A stretch of 64,000 bases of DNA from Paucibacter sp. DJ2R-2 (lineage in GTDB: Bacteria > Pseudomonadota > Gammaproteobacteria > Burkholderiales > Burkholderiaceae_C): positions 62,001-126,000 of the forward strand of contig NZ_JAJIRT010000004.1 of the NCBI RefSeq assembly GCF_025717675.1. The letters run 5' to 3'. Below are positions 59,203 to 64,000 of this stretch, in pieces (the first letter of the stretch is position 1; each line of letters starts with the position of its first letter). The notes beneath the pieces were generated by a model. That model saw only the letters and a list, made by a program, of their open reading frames with translations, did not search any database and was not told where the DNA came from. The position numbers were made by a program, and so were the translations under genes.

Positions 59203-60354
59203 ATGAGCACAGCCGCACGCAAGACCGCACCCGCCGCCCCCAAGAGCCGCAGCAGCGCCGCCAAGCCGGCGCCCCGCCGCAGTCGTAGCGGCGACACCGC
59301 CGGCCGCCAGGACCCGGCCGGCATCGCCCGCCATGTCGTCAAGGAGGCCGTCGCCGCGGCCCAGGCGCGCGAGCTGGAGGCCTTGAAGGACATCGTCGCC
59401 CGCCAAGGCCCGGCGGCGCTGGCGTCCTCGGTGCGCGCCATCGTGGCCGGCTGCGCACCCGACGATGCCCAGGCCCTGCGCCAAGCCCTGCTGCAGGAAT
59501 TGCAGACGCCCGAAGGCAACGAAGCCGGAGTCGACCCCGACCAGGCCCTGTCCAGCCACTGGCGCCACGGCGCCTACCCCTACAAGAACCTGCTCTCGCG
59601 CAAGAGCTACGAGAAGCAAAAGTACCAGCTGCAGGTCGAGCTGCTCAAGCTGCAAGCCTGGGTCAAGAACAGTGGCCAGCGTCTGGTCATCCTGTTCGAG
59701 GGCCGCGATGCGGCCGGCAAGGGGGGCACGATCAAACGCTTCATGGAACACGTCAACCCGCGCGGCGCTCGCGTCGTGGCGCTAGAGAAGCCCAGCGAGG
59801 TTGAACGCGGCCAGTGGTATTTCCAGCGCTATGTGCAGCACCTGCCCACAGCCGGCGAGATCGTGCTGTTCGACCGCAGCTGGTACAACCGCGCCGGAGT
59901 CGAACGCGTCATGGGCTTCTGCAGCAACGACGAGTACACCGAGTTCATGCGCCAGGCGCCTGAGTTCGAACGCAATCTGGCCCGCAGCGGCACGCATCTG
60001 GTCAAGCTCTGGTTCTCGGTCAGCCGCGAGGAGCAACGCCGTCGCTTCCAGGAGCGCGAGGCCCATCCGCTCAAGCAATGGAAACTCTCGCCGATCGACC
60101 TGGCCTCGCTGGACAAATGGGACAGCTACACCAAGGCCAAGGAGGCGATGTTCTTTCACACCGACATCGCCGAGGCGCCCTGGACCGTGGTCAAGTCGGA
60201 CTGCAAAAAGCGCGCGCGTCTGAACGCCCTGCGCCATGTCCTGCACCAACTGCCCTACACCAACAAGGACATCGACAAGATTGGCCCGCTGGACCCGCTG
60301 CTGGTTGGTCGGGCCAATGTGGTCTACGAGCGAGGTGAAGGCCAGGGCGGCTGA
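59203..60354 (+). CDS. ppk2: Polyphosphate kinase 2
   Basis: A 383-residue PPK2. After a basic Ala/Lys-rich head (about 1-40), the core has Walker A LFEGRDAAGKGGTIKRF at about 165-180 and the lid/Walker B element DRSWYNRAGVERVMGFC from D224. SREEQRRRFQEREAHPLKQW and LDKWDSYTKAKEAMFFHTD complete the class I PPK2 pattern. It transfers phosphate between polyphosphate and nucleotides, mainly GDP or ADP to GTP or ATP. Single gene. Confidence 0.93.
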   Translation: MSTAARKTAPAAPKSRSSAAKPAPRRSRSGDTAGRQDPAGIARHVVKEAVAAAQARELEALKDIVARQGPAALASSVRAIVAGCAPDDAQALRQALLQELQTPEGNEAGVDPDQALSSHWRHGAYPYKNLLSRKSYEKQKYQLQVELLKLQAWVKNSGQRLVILFEGRDAAGKGGTIKRFMEHVNPRGARVVALEKPSEVERGQWYFQRYVQHLPTAGEIVLFDRSWYNRAGVERVMGFCSNDEYTEFMRQAPEFERNLARSGTHLVKLWFSVSREEQRRRFQEREAHPLKQWKLSPIDLASLDKWDSYTKAKEAMFFHTDIAEAPWTVVKSDCKKRARLNALRHVLHQLPYTNKDIDKIGPLDPLLVGRANVVYERGEGQGG

Positions 60355-60364
60355 GCCGCTTCGC

Positions 60365-60931
60365 TCACACCCGCTCCAGGGCGCGGTGCGGCAGCGGCGG
60401 CAGCTGCACCTGGACGGCATCGCCGGGACGCACCCAACCGCCCTGAAGCACCACGGCCATGATGCCGGCCTTGCGGATCAGCTGCCCCTCGGGGCCGCGG
60501 TCCAGTACAGCGGCCAGCAGGCCCGGCATGAAGTTCTCAATCTGGGCGCAGGGATTGCGCAAGCCGGTGATGCGCAGCCGCACCTCGACGCCCATCTGCA
60601 GTTCCGTGTCGGTCGGCAGCGCCAGCAGATCCAGGCCTGTGGTGCAAAAGTTCTCGCCCATCTGACCCGACGCCAGCACCAGGCCTCGCCCGGCCAGCTC
60701 TTCAAACAGCTCGCGCTGAATCAAGTGCACCTGGCGCAGGTTCGGCTGGCTGGGATCTTGCGCCACGCGCGAACGGTGTTGAACGGTCAGGCCGAAATGG
60801 GCATCACCGCACACGCCCAGGCCGGCTTCCAGCTCGATGGCCTCCACGACCTGCTTGGAAAACTCATGCACGGCACTGCAGCTGACGCTGAACACCCGGG
60901 GCAGGACCTTGGAACTGGGCTCACTCGTCAT
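60365..60931 (-). CDS. MOSC domain protein
   Basis: A 188-residue cytosolic protein; ATG at 60931 (a start at 60997 would add an unlikely head). MOSC features: SVSCSAVHEFSK, GLGVCGDAHFGLTVQHRSR, QVHLIQRELFEEL, GENFCTTGLDLLALP and the LRNPCAQIENF block with the conserved Cys that binds molybdenum cofactor or carries sulfur. Members act in sulfur or Moco transfer and in reduction of N-hydroxylated compounds. Exact partner unknown. Confidence 0.87.
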   Translation of the reverse strand: MTSEPSSKVLPRVFSVSCSAVHEFSKQVVEAIELEAGLGVCGDAHFGLTVQHRSRVAQDPSQPNLRQVHLIQRELFEELAGRGLVLASGQMGENFCTTGLDLLALPTDTELQMGVEVRLRITGLRNPCAQIENFMPGLLAAVLDRGPEGQLIRKAGIMAVVLQGGWVRPGDAVQVQLPPLPHRALERV

Positions 60932-60993
60932 GGGAAGGCCGACCTCTGCTTCGCGTGGGGAAGAAAACGCGCCGCAGTATGCCTGCCCAGGAC

Positions 60994-63567
60994 TCAATCG
61001 AGGCTGCCCATCAACTGCGAATCGCCCGCCTGACGCAGGGGCAGGTAGATGTGGAAGATGGCGCCGGGCTTGTCGCTGCCGTCGTCGACGCGGTTCTCTG
61101 CGTAGATGCGCCCCCCGTGGATTTCGATGATCTTGCGGCAGATCGCCAAGCCCAGCCCGGTGCCGCCGGAGCCGTCCTTGGTCTGGCTCGACTGCACAAA
61201 GGCATCGAAGATTTTTTCCAACTCCTTCGGCGGGATACCCGGCCCCTGATCGGCCACGGAGATGTGAACCTCGCCCTGCGGCGTCAGAGCGGCGCGCACA
61301 TCGAGTGCGCCACCTTCGGGCGAGAACTTGATGGCGTTCGCCATGACGTTACGGATCACTTGCTGAAACCGGAGCGGATCCACCTTGGCCGCCAGCGGCG
61401 TGGCCGGCTGGCGCAGGGACAGACGCAAGGTGCGCCTCGCCATCAATGGTTCGAGTTCACGCATCACGCCCTGGATCAAGCCACGCAAATCGCAACGCTC
61501 CAAATCAAAGGTGCCGACGGAGCTTTCGATCTTGGAGACATCGAGCAAGTCGTTGACCAGGGCCAGCATGCGCTGCCCGGCCTGCTGAATGTCCTGGAAC
61601 ATGCCACCGAGCTTGGGCTGCTCGCGCGAGCGCGCCAGGCCAAGCTCGGAAAAACCGAGGATGGATTGCAGCGGCGTGCGCAGCTCATGGCTGATGTTGG
61701 CGACGAACTCACTCTTGGCGCGTGAGGCTTCCTGAGCGACATCGCGGGCCTCGCGGGTGGCCCGCTCGGCGGCACGGAATTCGCTGACATCTTCCAGCGT
61801 GCACAGGATGCCTGCGACCCCGCCGTTCTGATCGGGCACGCGCACCTTGGTGATCAGCATGTCTCGCAGACTCCCGTCGCGGTGCTTGATCTGCGTCTCG
61901 TAGCGGATGCGGCCGCCGTCGCGCAGCAGGCGCGCATCCTGCGCATCATGCTCTGCGCGTTCAGCCTTGGGCATGAAGCCGCCGACCTCCTGGCCGATGG
62001 TGGCGTAGCGGCTACGGCCGGTGAAGTCTTCCCAGGCCTGGTTGACGGTCACATAGCGCCCGGCCGCATCGAACATGGACACCGGCAAGGGACTCATCTC
62101 CTGCAGCAGCGCACTGAAGGCCAGCTGGTGCTGCAGACTTTGCTGCGCTTCGCAGCGCTCGGTCACATCAACCGCGCTGCCGGCGAAGCCGGTCAGGCCC
62201 TGACCGCGGACCTCCTGCAAGGGCAGGACGGACATTTCAAAGCGGCGCAAGCGGCCGTCAGGCGCCACCAGGGCGAACTGGGCCGTACGGGCCTCCTCCA
62301 GCGGGCCGCGCGGGTCGAACAAGGCCTGCACTCGCGCGCGGTGTTCGGGCACCACCAGGTCGGCCAAATGCAGGCCCTGGGCTTCCCGGCTCGGCAAGGC
62401 GCTGAGGCTGGCCCATCGGGCATTGACAAAGCTGATGGCGCCGCTGGCATCGGTGCGGAACACAAACTCCTGCAGGCTGCGCAGCAGCACGCGCAATTCG
62501 TGCTCACGCGCCGCTACCCGTTCATGTGCCCGGCTCAGTGCAGCCCGCCCGCGTGCACTGTTGCTCAAGCTGCGCAAGACCACCCAGGTCGCTCCGGCGA
62601 TCAACAAGGTGCCAGCCGCTGCAATGCCAAGCAAGACGTAGAGCATCTCACGCCAGCTTTGCAGGGCCAGTTCCATGGGCTGCTCGACCAGCAGCACCAG
62701 CGGGCGGGTGCGCGAGGCACGGAAGGCCACCACCTGGGTTCCTGCGACCGCACCGGCACCCACATAACTGCCAAATTCACGGGCCGGCAGCCAGTCGCTG
62801 AAAACCGGATGGGCACTCAAGCGGCTGCCGGGTGCCTGGGGCACGCTCTCGCTGCTGGCCAGCAGCTGGCCGTCGAAGCTGCTCAGCAAGGCAGCGCCCT
62901 GCAGATCGGCCAGGGCCTGGCTCTGGTAATTGGCCAAGGTGTCGGGGTTGATCAAGGCCAGCAGCAACAAGCGCCGGCCGCCACCCAGATTCAGCTGGCG
63001 CAGCAAGGGCAGCATGCTGACCGGCGACGCGACCGGGCCGGCACGCAGATCGCGCACGCCGCGACCGGGCAGCATCCGGCCCAAGCGGTCGCCGCCGTCG
63101 CTGGGCCAGGTGCCCAGCAAGCTCAGCTCGACCTGCAGACCGGCCTCGCCCGCCTCCGAGCTGGCCAGCACATGGCCCTCGGGGCTCAACAAAGCGACAC
63201 TGCGCAGCACCGTCTGCCCCTGCAAGGCCTGGCGCAGCCCGGCCTGGGTCGTGGCGGCATCGGCGCTACTGGCTGCAGCATCGGCGGCCAGCCAGGCAGG
63301 CAGAGCGGGGCTCTCGGCCAACACTCGCAAACTCAGCGAAGCAGCCTCGACGGCACGGGTGATCTGATCCTCAAGCACCCGGCTCATCAGTTCGGCCCGC
63401 GCCCGCGCTGCATTCAGCGCTTCGTTGCGCTCGTACCAAGCGAGCACAGCCAGGGCCAGCAGCAAGGCCAGGCTCAACAGACCGGCAGCCAGATAGACCC
63501 GCAAACGCTGAGACAGAGCCGGCGTGTCGGTGGAATGAAGCATGGCCGAAGAGGAGCTGGGGCCCAT
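60994..63567 (-). CDS. Sensor histidine kinase with dCache-like and two PAS domains
   Basis: A 857-residue membrane kinase. ATG at 63567, five bases after the HD-GYP stop; a TTG at 63576 overlapping that stop is the alternative. TM1 about 25-45, a large periplasmic region (about 50-300) of Cache type, TM2 about 310-332, two PAS domains (about 360-480 and 490-605), HisKA with His in ANISHELRTPLQSILGF (about 625) and HATPase (NAIKFSPEGG, DQGPGIPPKE, GGTGLGLAICRKIIE). No receiver domain. Co-transcribed with the HD-GYP gene, whose regulator part it probably phosphorylates. Confidence 0.92.
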   Translation of the reverse strand: MGPSSSSAMLHSTDTPALSQRLRVYLAAGLLSLALLLALAVLAWYERNEALNAARARAELMSRVLEDQITRAVEAASLSLRVLAESPALPAWLAADAAASSADAATTQAGLRQALQGQTVLRSVALLSPEGHVLASSEAGEAGLQVELSLLGTWPSDGGDRLGRMLPGRGVRDLRAGPVASPVSMLPLLRQLNLGGGRRLLLLALINPDTLANYQSQALADLQGAALLSSFDGQLLASSESVPQAPGSRLSAHPVFSDWLPAREFGSYVGAGAVAGTQVVAFRASRTRPLVLLVEQPMELALQSWREMLYVLLGIAAAGTLLIAGATWVVLRSLSNSARGRAALSRAHERVAAREHELRVLLRSLQEFVFRTDASGAISFVNARWASLSALPSREAQGLHLADLVVPEHRARVQALFDPRGPLEEARTAQFALVAPDGRLRRFEMSVLPLQEVRGQGLTGFAGSAVDVTERCEAQQSLQHQLAFSALLQEMSPLPVSMFDAAGRYVTVNQAWEDFTGRSRYATIGQEVGGFMPKAERAEHDAQDARLLRDGGRIRYETQIKHRDGSLRDMLITKVRVPDQNGGVAGILCTLEDVSEFRAAERATREARDVAQEASRAKSEFVANISHELRTPLQSILGFSELGLARSREQPKLGGMFQDIQQAGQRMLALVNDLLDVSKIESSVGTFDLERCDLRGLIQGVMRELEPLMARRTLRLSLRQPATPLAAKVDPLRFQQVIRNVMANAIKFSPEGGALDVRAALTPQGEVHISVADQGPGIPPKELEKIFDAFVQSSQTKDGSGGTGLGLAICRKIIEIHGGRIYAENRVDDGSDKPGAIFHIYLPLRQAGDSQLMGSLD

Positions 63568-63572
63568 CGTGC

Positions 63573-64000
63573 TCAACCTTGGTCCATCAAGGATTCAAAA
63601 CTGGGCGGATCCTGGTTGATCCGCTCGCGCAGCGCGATCATCTCACTGGCGTTGGCCAACAGCAGATCCACCAACATAGGGTCAAACGCCAGGCCGCGTT
63701 GCTCGGCCAGCATCTGCAGTGCGGTGGCATCGTCAAACGCCGGCCGGTAGCAGCGATCCATGGTCAGGGCATCGAAGAAGTCGACCACGGCGACGATACG
63801 GCCAGAGAGGGGAATTGCCGCGCCAGCCAGGCCCAGAGGGTAGCCGGCGCCATCCCAGCGCTCATGGTGGTTCAAAGCCACCTCAGCGGCCAGCTGGAAC
63901 AAGGGGATGCGGGAACGACCGAGGATCTGTGCGCCCATCAGCGGGTGGCTGTTCATCACGCGCCGTTCCTCGGCGCTGTAGGCGCCTGGCTTTTTCAGCA
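63573..64000 (-). CDS. HD-GYP c-di-GMP phosphodiesterase (5' part off window)
   Basis: The last 142 codons of an HD-GYP protein; the frame stays open to the right edge, so the N-terminus (likely a receiver domain) is not visible. LKKPGAYSAEERRVM, HPLMGAQIL, then NHHERWDGAGYPLGL (HHExxDGxGYP), GRIVAVVDFFDALTMDRCYRP with FFDAL, and a C-terminal helix. The HD-GYP signature is complete, so hydrolysis of c-di-GMP is expected. Stop at 63573 is followed within five bases by the histidine kinase gene. Confidence 0.9.
   Translation of the reverse strand, partial: LKKPGAYSAEERRVMNSHPLMGAQILGRSRIPLFQLAAEVALNHHERWDGAGYPLGLAGAAIPLSGRIVAVVDFFDALTMDRCYRPAFDDATALQMLAEQRGLAFDPMLVDLLLANASEMIALRERINQDPPSFESLMDQG

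Noticed and set aside
61882-63750. A 622-codon plus-strand frame over the PAS kinase
   Set aside because: Antisense artefact of the histidine kinase gene.
1-64000. CRISPR array, prophage or integrative element
   Set aside because: No regular spacer-repeat pattern, integrase, transposase, capsid, portal or conjugation gene was found on either strand.

Overview
The window looks like chromosomal DNA of a high-GC Burkholderiales bacterium. My best guess is the Roseateles / Paucibacter / Pelomonas / Rubrivivax neighbourhood. This is inferred from base composition, two PEP-CTERM (exosortase-sorted) proteins, a fused indolepyruvate:ferredoxin oxidoreductase, several c-di-GMP enzymes and many small periplasmic proteins of beta-proteobacterial type. 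I see no rRNA, tRNA, CRISPR array, intact insertion sequence, phage or plasmid functions. Both edges cut genes: an FAD oxidoreductase at the left and an HD-GYP phosphodiesterase at the right.

Layout. 1-16 kb: FAD oxidoreductases, a GAF-PAS-GGDEF-EAL signalling protein, a BON lipoprotein, a coupled TIGR02450/SDR pair, a periplasmic solute-binding protein, a GH18 chitinase, a likely operon eamA-arsA-secreted protein, a PEP-CTERM protein and two small membrane proteins. 16-20.6 kb: an Lrp-type regulator divergent from the 1187-residue indolepyruvate:ferredoxin oxidoreductase. 20.6-29.4 kb: an accessory stretch. A lower-GC PEP-CTERM gene with a sigma-54-like promoter and a lectin/phospholipase-C-like gene pair lie in gene-poor DNA that carries decayed, partly inverted copies of one short repeat. 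Between them sit ordinary pirin and DUF2167/site-2-protease genes.

29.4-39.4 kb: LysR divergent from an atypical metallo-beta-lactamase-fold protein, a fused LprI/MliC-type lysozyme inhibitor, an FAD oxidase, a membrane-embedded AraC regulator, an alpha/beta hydrolase followed in the same frame by a 5'-truncated flotillin remnant, an ECF sigma factor, a secreted protein and a DUF418-like membrane protein. 39.5-50 kb: signalling (CHASE4-GGDEF-EAL protein, hybrid histidine kinase, LytS/LytTR-type two-component system with a small membrane protein between its partners), an orphan PhnZ-like HD oxygenase, and a cytochrome b561-YceI-YceI operon ended by a clear terminator.

50-64 kb: a CGCAGAG-type palindromic element, a compact SPFH / membrane protein / ribbon-helix-helix operon behind a palindromic promoter, Rep-type helicase, a second solute-binding protein, PhoD-type phosphatase, a membrane-anchored pseudokinase, an AEC permease, PPK2, a MOSC protein, and a PAS histidine kinase read directly after the HD-GYP gene.

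The strongest candidates for something little described are the lectin/phospholipase-C-like protein with a small neighbour sharing its C-terminal domain, the SPFH/RHH operon with its operator, the membrane-bound pseudokinase, and the lysozyme-inhibitor fusion. Assignments rest on reading motifs by eye; no database search was possible.
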